From the NCBI GenBank assembly GCA_003135035.1, contig PLDE01000170.1, positions 1 through 5,955 on the forward strand: a stretch of 5,955 nucleotides of DNA, written 5' to 3'. Shown here one piece after another: positions 1-5,901 of this stretch (within the stretch, counting starts at the first letter, position 1; each line of letters opens with the position of its first letter). The notes beneath the pieces are model-generated. The model saw only the letters and a program-made list of their open reading frames with translations, ran no database searches and was not told the DNA's origin. This DNA comes from Candidatus Dormiibacterota bacterium. Its GTDB lineage: Bacteria > Chloroflexota > Dormibacteria > Aeolococcales > Bog-877. The position numbers were made by a program, and so were the translations under genes.

Positions 1-1125
1 CGAGGCCTGGGAATCCCAGGTGATGCCGCCTCCTGTTCCATAGACGGCGACTCCAGTCTGGCGGTCGACCACCACCGTTCTGATGGCAACGCTGAAGCGG
101 GCGCGAAAGTCGGCGCCGGGGGGAGCGACGACGCCAACCGCGCCGCAGTAAACACCGCGACGACTTTCTTCCAGTTCGGCGATCAGCGACATGGTGCGCG
201 CCTTGGGGACCCCGGTCACAGACCCGCAGGGGAAGAGCGCCCGCAGAATATCGGTCAGGCTCGTCCGGGGTCGGACCTGGGCCGTCACCGTGGAGGTAAG
301 TTGCCACACGGTCGGGAACCGCTCCACCGCAAAGAGTCGCTCAGCCTGGACGCTCCCGGCCTGCGCCACCTTGCCCAAGTCGTTGCGGAGAAGGTCCACG
401 ATCATCACGTTCTCGGCCTGCTCCTTGGCCGAGTGGACGAGTTCTCGGGCCTTGCTCGCGTCCTCCGCCGACCAGCGTCCCCGGGCGGCCGTTCCCTTCA
501 TCGGCCTGGTGGTGAGACGGTCACCGATCCACTCGAAGAACAGCTCCGGTGACGCGCTGGCCAGCACAAAGCGTCCGGTATCCAAGTAGGCGTTGTAGGC
601 ACCCCGCTGAGCCAGAGCCAGATCGCGATAAAACTCGAACAGATCGCCGCTAACTTGAGAGAGCAGGGGCAGGGTGAGGTTGCATTGGTAGGTCTCCCCG
701 CCCTGAATCCGGTCCCGGATCGTGGAAACCTTGGCGCGGTAGGAAGCGGCACCAACCGCCGGCTGCCAGGGCGACACGCGATATCCGCGCTCGCCGCTGC
801 CTCGGGGCTGCAGCGTTTCAGTCGCTTCCGGGCTGCGGAAAAACCCGAACCAGGCGAGCGGCAGTGACCCCAAAACTTCGTTGGCATTGGGCCGTCGCGT
901 CGGCAGGCTCTCGCTCAAGCAGGTGGCTGCCTCATACGCGATGAACCCGGCCGCCCACCAACCGGCGGCCGCCTCCTCCTCCACTCTCTGGAGCAGGGGA
1001 ACAACCTCGCTGGGAGTCATCGCCGCCAGGCTGCGCTCGGGGACACCGAAGTCGCGGGCGACACCTCCGTGGGTGAGGTCGTCGAAGCGGGCGTGTCCCT
1101 GGCCGGCCCCGCTCTCTCCTGCCAT
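1..1125 (-). CDS. pabB: Aminodeoxychorismate synthase component I (PabB), 3' end cut by window edge
   Basis: This chorismate-binding enzyme uses ammonia from its PabA glutaminase partner to turn chorismate into 4-amino-4-deoxychorismate, the precursor of p-aminobenzoate and folate in the cytoplasm. 375 residues are visible, and probably only a short C-terminal tail is missing. The N-terminal domain is compact and has the ARFDDL start and the GWWAAGFIAYEAA segment typical of short PabBs. The chorismate-binding domain follows: GETYQCNLT (144-151), RPMKGTAAR (207-215), ENVMIVDLLRNDLG (238-251), SVTGVPKA (302-309) and GTGGGITWD (363-371). Lys210 of PMKGT is the catalytic lysine position that separates PabB from anthranilate synthase TrpE, which has Ala there. 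The start is the only in-frame ATG upstream of RFDDL after the stop at 1218-1216; no good Shine-Dalgarno precedes it, so the transcript may be leaderless. No pabA or pabC is visible here. Tyr-Gln-Cys-Asn replaces the commoner YQVN, a mild variation. Confidence 0.95.
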   Translation of the reverse strand, partial: MAGESGAGQGHARFDDLTHGGVARDFGVPERSLAAMTPSEVVPLLQRVEEEAAAGWWAAGFIAYEAATCLSESLPTRRPNANEVLGSLPLAWFGFFRSPEATETLQPRGSGERGYRVSPWQPAVGAASYRAKVSTIRDRIQGGETYQCNLTLPLLSQVSGDLFEFYRDLALAQRGAYNAYLDTGRFVLASASPELFFEWIGDRLTTRPMKGTAARGRWSAEDASKARELVHSAKEQAENVMIVDLLRNDLGKVAQAGSVQAERLFAVERFPTVWQLTSTVTAQVRPRTSLTDILRALFPCGSVTGVPKARTMSLIAELEESRRGVYCGAVGVVAPPGADFRARFSVAIRTVVVDRQTGVAVYGTGGGITWDSQAS

Positions 1126-1199
1126 ATGCTGGGCATCGTCGCAGAGGTCGGCACCGATGTGGAAGGTCGCACGGCGCCTATGTTTGGGATGGCTGCCCG

Positions 1200-1431
1200 A
1201 TGGGCCGGCGACGAGTCAGCCTAGGAGTGATGGCGCTGCTGTTGGCGCTGGTCACCCTGCCCGCGGCACTGGCCGCTGCCTCCCCTCGGATACCTGGGCG
1301 GACTCGAGGACAACGATCTTCCTGGGGCTCCCCGGTTGGAGAGCAGCACCCAGCTGCTTGAACTGCCCCGCCTGCGCGTCTTCGACAACGAGCCGCTGAC
1401 GACGTTCACCTCCGCCCTGCGTTACGGTTGA
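1200..1431 (+). pseudogene. Possible frameshifted remnant of a small secreted-protein gene
   Basis: An ATG at 1200 opens a frame whose first 25 or so residues form a textbook Sec signal peptide: a basic start (MGRRRVSLG), a hydrophobic core (VMALLLALVTL) and an ALA-type cleavage site near residues 23-25. That frame stops at 1359-1361 after 53 codons, and its second half is an unconvincing Arg/Ser/Gly/Pro stretch. From about 1276 the next frame (codons starting at 1276, 1279 and so on) reads much more like protein, with PPLGYLGGLEDNDLPGAP, LLELPRLRVFDNEPLTTF and SALRYG, and ends at TGA 1429-1431. A single-base change in the C/T-rich run at 1276-1290 would join the two into a product of about 76 residues. 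The gene would diverge from pabB, whose start is 75 bases away. I do not recognise the family. It may be a decayed gene, a sequencing or assembly indel, or chance. An inner ATG at 1230 has AGGAG only two bases upstream. Confidence 0.35.
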
Positions 1432-1514
1432 CCGCAATACCGGGGCAGCAACTGATCGCGCTCCGCGGTCTCTGCACGGACGCGCGTTTCTTGCTAGGGA
1501 CAAAGCGGGTTGAT

Positions 1515-1544
1515 TTGACCGCAGGTATCGCTTCGGTTTAGGCG
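1515..1544 (+). promoter_or_regulatory. Weak candidate promoter upstream of the GNAT gene
   Basis: TTGACC (1515-1520) is a good -35-like hexamer. It is followed after 17-18 bases by TTAGGC/TAGGCG, a poor -10. Its position, about 115 bases before the preferred GNAT start, is reasonable for a promoter but leaves a long leader. It is offered only because nothing better is visible between 1432 and 1656. Confidence 0.15.
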
Positions 1545-1656
1545 GTCAGCGTGGAAGCCAGTGGCCGCGGAAGAGGACCGGACGGCGCCGGTCAGGGTAT
1601 TCGTATGCCAAACTTGCGGACGTGGACCTCGTGAATGCGGCCCGATCGGTGGGATA

Positions 1657-2397
1657 GTGCACCCGCAGATTGAAGTCGTCACGACCAGCGCTCGGCCGGA
1701 GCTGGACGATGAAGCTAGAGCTGCTTTCCGTTCGGTATGGCCGGAATTCATCTTCCACGACGCTGTATCCCGAGAACACATGGGCCGAGTTGAACTCTAT
1801 TTCCAGCCATACGACGTAATGCTCCTCGACCAAGGCAAAGTGGTGGCGGGTGGCTGGGGCGTACCGTTCGCGTGGAATGGGGAAATTATGGACCTACCTG
1901 ATGGATATGACGGTGCTCTGAGCAGAAGCGTCAGCGGCTACGAGAGCGGCGTCCCGCCCAATACATTGTGCGTGATGGCGGCTGCGGTTCGGTCTGACCG
2001 CCATGGAGAGGGGCTAGCTGGTCTTGTTTTGACGGCACTGCGTCGCCGGGCTACCGAGGCGAGCTTGGATCACGTCTTGGCCCCCGTTCGACCGGCGCTG
2101 AAGGCGCGTTATCCCCTGACTTCGATGGAAGAATTCGCAGGCTGGGTCGGCAGCGATGGGCTGCATCTGGATCCCTGGATCCGGACACATCAGCGTCTTG
2201 GGGCCACGATCGTGGCCTCAGCTCCCCGGTCCATGCTCATCAGGGGCACAGTGGCTGAGTGGGAGAAGTGGGCTGAGATGGCGTTCCCACAGAGCGGTCG
2301 GTACGTCGTACCTGTGGCATTGGACCTGGTCGAGATAGATCGTGAGATCGATACCGGAATCTACGCCGAGACCAACTTGTGGATGCAGCACGCTTAG
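1657..2397 (+). CDS. GNAT-family N-acetyltransferase, substrate unknown
   Basis: This is a 246-residue acyltransferase-like protein from the GNAT superfamily, which transfers acetyl from acetyl-CoA to amines. The order is: an N-terminal strand and helix (TSARPELDDEARAAF, 10-24), HD at 34-35, a central sheet (DVMLLDQGKVVAGGWGVPF, 53-71) and the linker LPDGYDGAL. The acetyl-CoA motif A follows, CVMAAAVRSDRHGEGLAGLV (105-124), in which G117-x-G119-x-A121 stands for the usual G-x-G-x-G/A. The C-terminal half carries APVRP, RYPLT, DPWIRTHQRLGA and GTVAEWEKW, which I recall from a group of actinobacterial GNAT proteins. GTG 1657 is preferred because relatives begin about ten residues before ARPEL and a weak GGTGGG lies upstream. 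A GTG at 1561 would add 32 residues including three Cys (CQTCGRGPREC) not expected for the family. GC is lower than around it (31/60 at 1741-1800, 37/60 at 1801-1860), which suggests acquisition. It stands alone and converges on the deacetylase gene. Confidence 0.85.
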   Translation: MHPQIEVVTTSARPELDDEARAAFRSVWPEFIFHDAVSREHMGRVELYFQPYDVMLLDQGKVVAGGWGVPFAWNGEIMDLPDGYDGALSRSVSGYESGVPPNTLCVMAAAVRSDRHGEGLAGLVLTALRRRATEASLDHVLAPVRPALKARYPLTSMEEFAGWVGSDGLHLDPWIRTHQRLGATIVASAPRSMLIRGTVAEWEKWAEMAFPQSGRYVVPVALDLVEIDREIDTGIYAETNLWMQHA

Positions 2398-2628
2398 GAC
2401 AAGCTGGCCAAGCGTCGACGGTTGCAGATTCGAGGGCCCCATCGACAGCTGACCTACCGTGGAGACGCCAGCCCAGCCAGTTGAACTCCGGTTTCCCTCG
2501 CAAATGGCTGGGGTTGCCGCGATCAGACGCACGACCGATCCTTCCGACTTTCAGCGGACGTTCGGGCACACCGAGAGAGCGGGCGATGTCCTTGGCGCCG
2601 GCCGCTAGCGCGGCTGCAACGCCATCAG
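2398..2628. other. Intergenic region between convergent genes, no clear gene or terminator
   Basis: This 231-base stretch separates the GNAT stop (2397) from the deacetylase stop (2629). It holds an inverted repeat (2472-2512) and a 5-bp GC stem, GCCGC-TAGC-GCGGC, at 2601-2614. Neither is followed by a T-tract, so no classic intrinsic terminator is visible for either gene. A minus-strand frame runs open through the whole region without a convincing start and contains the HTH-like string DIARSLGVPE. I do not annotate it as a gene. Confidence 0.5.
2472..2512. repeat. Inverted repeat, 8-bp perfect arms
   Basis: CCCAGCCA (2472-2479) and TGGCTGGG (2505-2512) are exact reverse complements separated by 25 bases that are relatively A/T-containing. 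No T-run follows on either strand, so it is not a clear terminator. It could be a weak bidirectional transcription end between the convergent genes, a fragment of a dispersed repeat, or chance in GC-rich DNA. Confidence 0.3.
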
Positions 2629-3606
2629 TTAGCCGAGCTCTCCCGGAACCGCCAGGGCGAGAGCGACCTGGCGCACCGCTTCCGGCATCTTTCCTAGGTC
2701 GTAGCCACCCTCCAGGAACCAGACCGTGGGTGCGGCTGCCAGCTCGGTCGCGACCTGGATCAGCATCTCAGCGGCGGCACCATAGGTTTCCGGCACAAGC
2801 TCCAGCTGGGCCAGGGGATCGCCGCTCAGGGCGTCGAACCCGGCGCTGACCAGGAGCAACTGGGGCCGGTGGCGGCGGAGTGCCGGGAGAACCACCTCGC
2901 GCAGGGCGGCTAGCCAGGGACCCGGCCCCGTCCCGGGCGCCAGCGGGAGGTTGAGGTTATGGCCCAAACCGGCACCGGCTCCACGCTGGTCGGAAGACCC
3001 GGTACCGGGATAGAGCGGTAACTGGTGGAGCGAGCAGTAGAGCACGCTGGCGTCCTCGTAGAAGGCGTCTTGGGTGCCATTGCCGTGGTGGACGTCGAGG
3101 TCAACCACCGCCACTCTCTCCACACCAAGCCGCGTCTGCGCGTGACGCACCGCGATCGCCACGTTGTTGAAGAGGCAGAAGCCCATGGCTCGGTCGGGAG
3201 TGGCGTGGTGGCCCGGGGGCCTCACCAACGCCAGGGCGGAGGTGGTGCGGCTCTGGACCGCCAAATTCACGGCTGCCAGGCCGACTCCGATAGCCATCAA
3301 GGCGACCGCGAAGGAGTCAGGTCCGCAGTAGGTGTCGGCATCGATCCAGCCGCCGCCCTGGGCGGAGAGACTCTGGATGTAGCCCAGATGGCTGGGCGTG
3401 TGCACGAGCAGGACGTCGTCTTCAGTGGCGGCCGGGGCGGTCCACCAGGGGCATCGCGCCAGGCGGGGCTCACCATGCAGCCGCCCAGTGATAGCGCGGA
3501 GGCGGTCCGGAGACTCCGGATGCCCGGGACTCTCGTGGCGCAGGAAGAGATCGTCGTAGAAGAGGACCAGCGAGGAGTCCCCCTCGCCCCTCGAGCCGGC
3601 CGTCAC
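2629..3606 (-). CDS. Histone deacetylase-family (arginase/deacetylase fold) zinc hydrolase
   Basis: This 325-residue enzyme belongs to the HDAC / AcuC / acetylpolyamine amidohydrolase family, which hydrolyses acetyl-amide bonds with a catalytic metal, usually zinc. The motifs are complete: HPESPDRL (29-36), RPPGHH (129-134, with the His133/His134 pair), GFCLFNN (142-148), DLDVHHGNGTQ (169-179, ligands D171 and H173), AGFDAL (255-260, third ligand D258) and EGGYD (299-303, with Y302 in place of the transition-state tyrosine). There is no signal peptide or membrane segment, so it should be cytoplasmic. At 325 aa it is shorter than typical AcuC, close to bacterial class-II-like and amidohydrolase members. 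The GTG start follows the upstream TAG with no gap, indicating translational coupling as the last gene of the operon. The substrate (acetyl-lysine, acetylpolyamine, acetoin pathway or other) cannot be decided, so I give no gene symbol. Confidence 0.93.
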   Translation of the reverse strand: MTAGSRGEGDSSLVLFYDDLFLRHESPGHPESPDRLRAITGRLHGEPRLARCPWWTAPAATEDDVLLVHTPSHLGYIQSLSAQGGGWIDADTYCGPDSFAVALMAIGVGLAAVNLAVQSRTTSALALVRPPGHHATPDRAMGFCLFNNVAIAVRHAQTRLGVERVAVVDLDVHHGNGTQDAFYEDASVLYCSLHQLPLYPGTGSSDQRGAGAGLGHNLNLPLAPGTGPGPWLAALREVVLPALRRHRPQLLLVSAGFDALSGDPLAQLELVPETYGAAAEMLIQVATELAAAPTVWFLEGGYDLGKMPEAVRQVALALAVPGELG

Positions 3607-4425
3607 CTACTGGTCCAGGGAGAGGACCAACTGTGGCGGCGCGATGCGGTGGTCTTCCTTGGTCGGCTTCACCGCGGTGCCCACCGCGAAGAACTCGATC
3701 ACGTGGCTGCCCCACCCGTGGTTGCTCTCGCGGATCTGGGCCCCCACGATGCCCTCGGCCTTGACCTCCTCAGCCTCCGTCTGCATCCGCTCCATGGCCA
3801 GCTCACGAGCGTCATAGAGAGCTTGGGTGAAGTTGGGCATTTCCTGGTTCTGACCGACGCTGCGCATCCATTGCCCCAGTCCCTGGTGAGCCACGTGGTA
3901 GACGCAGGAGCCCATGACCAGAGCCAAAGGCGCGTACCCCGCCTGCAAGAGCGTCCAGAAATCCTGCCCGGAGAGGTCGGAGGTGAAGGGCTTGTTCTGG
4001 GGTGTGCGCATGCTCCCCGTCTGGCTGCGTACGGCGGTGCCCACAGCCATGAACTCGGCCAGTCCCTGGCCCCATTCGTAACGGTTGATGTCGAGCCGAA
4101 CGCCGACGATGCCGTCCGCTCCCAGGGCGTCGGCCTCCTCCTCCATCCGGCTCATGGCCAGTTCGCGGGCCTGGTACATGGCCTGGCTCAAGACCTGGAG
4201 TTCCTGGTTCTGGCGGTAATTAGCGATCTGCAGGCCGATGTGGTAGATGGAGCTGCCGATGACCAGACCGACAGGGTCGAATCCGGCCTCCTTGACGAGC
4301 AGGAATTCCGAGATCGAGAGGTCACTGGTGAAGAGCCCTTTCTTGCCGTCTCCACCGCGCATCTCCCGGAGTCGCCGGACGGCATCCTCAGGGATGTCCG
4401 GCTTAGGGGCCAGTTGATCCGACAT
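3607..4425 (-). CDS. Double YbjQ/UPF0145-type domain protein (second paralogue)
   Basis: This 272-residue soluble protein contains two copies of the YbjQ/UPF0145 fold, often labelled a heavy-metal-binding domain; family biochemistry is poorly known and single-domain members form rings. Copy 1 spans about 31-132: FTSDLS, GFDPVGLVIGSSIYH, an AMYQARELAMSRMEEEA helix, GADGIVGVRL, and AEFMAVGTAV at the end. Copy 2 spans about 147-252: FTSDLSGQDF, GYAPLALVMGSCVYH, ALYDARELAMERMQTEAE, GIVGAQI, and IEFFAVGTAV. The usual single-domain protein is about 100-110 aa, so this is a tandem fusion. The start is decided by a strong AGGAGG seven bases upstream; a longer frame back to 4479 would begin inside the preceding gene. 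It overlaps the upstream paralogue by 23 bases and its stop touches the deacetylase start. No Cys-rich or His-rich metal site is evident (one Cys, at 174), so the metal-binding label should be treated cautiously. Confidence 0.9.
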   Translation of the reverse strand: MSDQLAPKPDIPEDAVRRLREMRGGDGKKGLFTSDLSISEFLLVKEAGFDPVGLVIGSSIYHIGLQIANYRQNQELQVLSQAMYQARELAMSRMEEEADALGADGIVGVRLDINRYEWGQGLAEFMAVGTAVRSQTGSMRTPQNKPFTSDLSGQDFWTLLQAGYAPLALVMGSCVYHVAHQGLGQWMRSVGQNQEMPNFTQALYDARELAMERMQTEAEEVKAEGIVGAQIRESNHGWGSHVIEFFAVGTAVKPTKEDHRIAPPQLVLSLDQ

Positions 4426-5389
4426 CGGCGGTCCTCCTGGATCTGAGCGGCACCACCAGGGCGGGCGGGGGCAGGGCAACCGACCCCGAGCGCGCGACGA
4501 CCGCGGTACCCAGGATTACCCATTCCACGATCCGTCCCAGTACGGCCTCCGATCCGGTCACGTATTCAATAACCTTGGAACTGAAGTCGACCCCCACCAC
4601 CCCGGTGGCCGCCGTCTGGGCGGCATCCAGCCCGATCCGCTGGCGAGCCACCGTCTGGGCCTGGTGCATGGCCCGACTGAACGGTGCGATCTCGCTGTTG
4701 GTCCAGGTCGCGTAGCCGCCGAAACCTCGGCCAAAGATGGCGACTGCCTGCTGCGCGCTGGCGCCCATCACCAGGCGAAGCGGGAAATAGCCGGTGGAGA
4801 GGAGCTTGGCCAGGTCCTGGCCGGTCAGGGTGGAGGTGAAGGGCTCGGACTCATGCGGCCCGCCAATCTTGCGCACCGCAGTCCCCAGGACCGTGAACTC
4901 GCTCATCCCCTGCGCCCACTCCCAGTGGCTCACCTTGAGGCGAACTCCGACCACGCCGTCTGCCTTGAGGCCCTGAGCCTCGAGGAGAAGCCGGCGCACG
5001 GCGCGGGCGCGGGCCTCGAGGAGAGAGCGGGTCAGGGCCACATTCTCCTCCGGCTGCATGGCCCCCCAGGAGTAGGCGCCGCGCATTCCCATGCCCAGCC
5101 CGGGACCCTGGTTCCAGCCGGTGTTGATCCAGCCGAGACGGTAGAGCGAGCTGCCCAGCACCTGGGCGACCGGCTCGTATCCGATGCCGTGCAATGCGGC
5201 CAGTTCGTCGACCGAGAGATCGGAGGTCCAGACCCCTCCTTTCTCCTGCTGGCGACGGATCCGTTCTTCCGCCTCCAGCGGGATGCCACCGCCCTCGACC
5301 AATTGGCGACTCCGCTCGGCGCGATCGAGCCGCTCCGCTTCCTCCTCCGGGGCCTCCCCCGTCCCCGCGTTGCGGCGGAAGAAGCGCAT
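4403..5389 (-). CDS. Double YbjQ/UPF0145-type domain protein (first paralogue)
   Basis: This 328-residue protein is paralogous to its downstream neighbour. A charged, probably helical N-terminus (MRFFRRNAG, then Glu/Arg-rich to about residue 50) precedes two YbjQ-type copies. Copy 1 spans about 53-172: WTSDLS, GYEPVAQVLGSSLYR, a Gly/Met/Trp-rich insertion around 89-110, the RSLLEARARAVRRLLLEA helix, GVVGVRL and FTVLGTAV. Copy 2 spans about 183-297: PFTSTLTGQDL, GYFPLRLVMGAS, an AMHQAQTVARQRI helix, GVVGVDF, then a longer hairpin (SSKVIEYVTGSEAVLGRIV) before WVILGTAV. A Pro-rich tail follows. ATG 5389 is chosen because it overlaps the upstream stop as TGATG and removes a junk-like 48-residue extension. 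A purine-rich GGAGAGG lies about 11 bases upstream, so coupled translation is likely. There is no signal peptide or transmembrane segment, and the biochemical role is unknown. Confidence 0.88.
   Translation of the reverse strand: MRFFRRNAGTGEAPEEEAERLDRAERSRQLVEGGGIPLEAEERIRRQQEKGGVWTSDLSVDELAALHGIGYEPVAQVLGSSLYRLGWINTGWNQGPGLGMGMRGAYSWGAMQPEENVALTRSLLEARARAVRRLLLEAQGLKADGVVGVRLKVSHWEWAQGMSEFTVLGTAVRKIGGPHESEPFTSTLTGQDLAKLLSTGYFPLRLVMGASAQQAVAIFGRGFGGYATWTNSEIAPFSRAMHQAQTVARQRIGLDAAQTAATGVVGVDFSSKVIEYVTGSEAVLGRIVEWVILGTAVVARSGSVALPPPALVVPLRSRRTADVGSTGP
4433..4438 (-). promoter_or_regulatory. Strong Shine-Dalgarno for the second YbjQ-type gene
   Basis: AGGAGG on the minus strand lies seven bases before ATG 4425, inside the 3' end of the preceding gene. 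It fixes the start of the 272-aa protein. It is the only consensus ribosome site in the operon, so this gene may be translated more independently than its neighbours. Confidence 0.8.
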
Positions 5390-5790
5390 CAGCTGAGCAG
5401 CCTCTCCAGGGCCACTCGGTCCTGGGAACTGGCGCCTGCCTGCGCCGACAGCGCCCTGGCCAGCTCCATCAGCCAGGCGTCCAGGTTGAGGTGCTCGGTC
5501 TTCAGGGCGATCCCCCGAACCACCCGGGTGCACTGGGCCACCACCGCGCCTCCCGAGCGAGCCAGCTCGAAGCGGAGCTCGCCCAGCTCCAGGGTGACCC
5601 GCCTGACCTGACGGCGACGGCGGAGCACACCTCCGTCCCGTTCCACCTTGGTCCGGGCGGGCAGGGCCGCCTCGAACTTACCGGCAACCACCTCCAGGAA
5701 GGTGTTGAGGTCGCCGGAGTCGGCCTGCAGCGCGGCCGCAAGCTCATCGAAGTTGGCAGTGGGTCCCTCAAGCGAGACCAATTCGTCCAT
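5389..5790 (-). CDS. Conserved-looking 133-aa protein of unknown function, first gene of the YbjQ-type operon
   Basis: I do not recognise a named family. The visible order is an N-terminal helical part (FDELAAALQ, then DLNTFLEVVAGKFEAAL, 29-43), a basic segment RDGGVLRRRRQVRR (51-64), a beta-like stretch (VTLELGELRFELARSGGAVVAQ, 65-86), then VVRGIALKTEHLNLDAWLMELARAL (90-114) and a helical tail ending LERLLS. There is no signal peptide, membrane segment or metal-ligand cluster, and a single Cys at 87. It resembles small hypothetical proteins I recall next to heavy-metal-binding-domain genes in high-GC bacteria, though I cannot confirm this here. The start is ATG 5790. The frame is open back to 5895, but that extension is Arg/Pro/Gly-rich and crosses the hairpin at 5809-5829. 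The stop overlaps the next start (TGATG). A TATATT box 12 bases upstream implies a very short leader. Confidence 0.75.
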   Translation of the reverse strand: MDELVSLEGPTANFDELAAALQADSGDLNTFLEVVAGKFEAALPARTKVERDGGVLRRRRQVRRVTLELGELRFELARSGGAVVAQCTRVVRGIALKTEHLNLDAWLMELARALSAQAGASSQDRVALERLLS

Positions 5791-5802
5791 GACCTTGAGG
5801 CG

Positions 5803-5808
5803 AATATA
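5803..5808 (-). promoter_or_regulatory. Candidate -10 box of the YbjQ-type operon
   Basis: TATATT on the minus strand stands out in very GC-rich surroundings. A transcript starting 6-8 bases after it would begin about five or six bases before ATG 5790, so it would be nearly leaderless. The hexamer 17 bases upstream is GGGCGG, so no normal -35 is seen; an activator or another sigma factor would be needed. Confidence 0.3.
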
Positions 5809-5829
5809 GCGGGCGGACGGCCCGCCCGC
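5809..5829. repeat. Perfect GC hairpin/palindrome upstream of the operon
   Basis: GCGGGCGG (5809-5816) and CCGCCCGC (5822-5829) form a perfect 8-bp stem around a 5-base loop. On the minus strand it lies directly upstream of TATATT, where the promoter spacer would be. It is not followed by a T-tract, so it reads better as an operator or structural element than as a terminator. Such palindromes also arise by chance at this GC content. Confidence 0.45.
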
Positions 5830-5901
5830 CCTCTCCCGATGCGGGCGCCGACCCGACTGTCGGACCTGCGTCGCCGCCCCGCTCTCTGGCAGCATGGGCC
5901 G

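Noticed and set aside
881..1399. Plus-strand open frame opposite the pabB 5' end
   Set aside because: It overlaps the conserved PabB N-terminus and has no recognisable protein character.
1561..1656. N-terminal extension of the GNAT protein with three cysteines (CQTCGRGPREC)
   Set aside because: Considered as a small zinc motif, but relatives start near 1657 and the spacing fits no standard zinc finger, so the shorter start is preferred.
1494..2410. Imperfect similarity between TAGGGACAAAGCGGG near 1496 and TAGGACAAGCTGG near 2395
   Set aside because: It needs several gaps to align, so it is too weak to call a target duplication or attachment site.
1452..2526. Inverted 9-mers CTGATCGCG (1452-1460) and CGCGATCAG (2518-2526) flanking the GNAT gene
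   Set aside because: Considered as insertion ends, but a 9-base match between two stretches of this size is expected fairly often by chance and the flanks do not extend it.
3025..4446. Long plus-strand open frame (473 codons)
   Set aside because: It lies antisense to the deacetylase and second YbjQ-type genes, both with clear family motifs. Its His/Val/Gly-rich product matches no family and is the usual GC-rich shadow.
4664..5611. Plus-strand open frame (315 codons) opposite the first YbjQ-type gene
   Set aside because: It is an antisense shadow with a low-complexity Ala/Gly/Leu/Arg product. The minus-strand frames have domain motifs and coupled starts.
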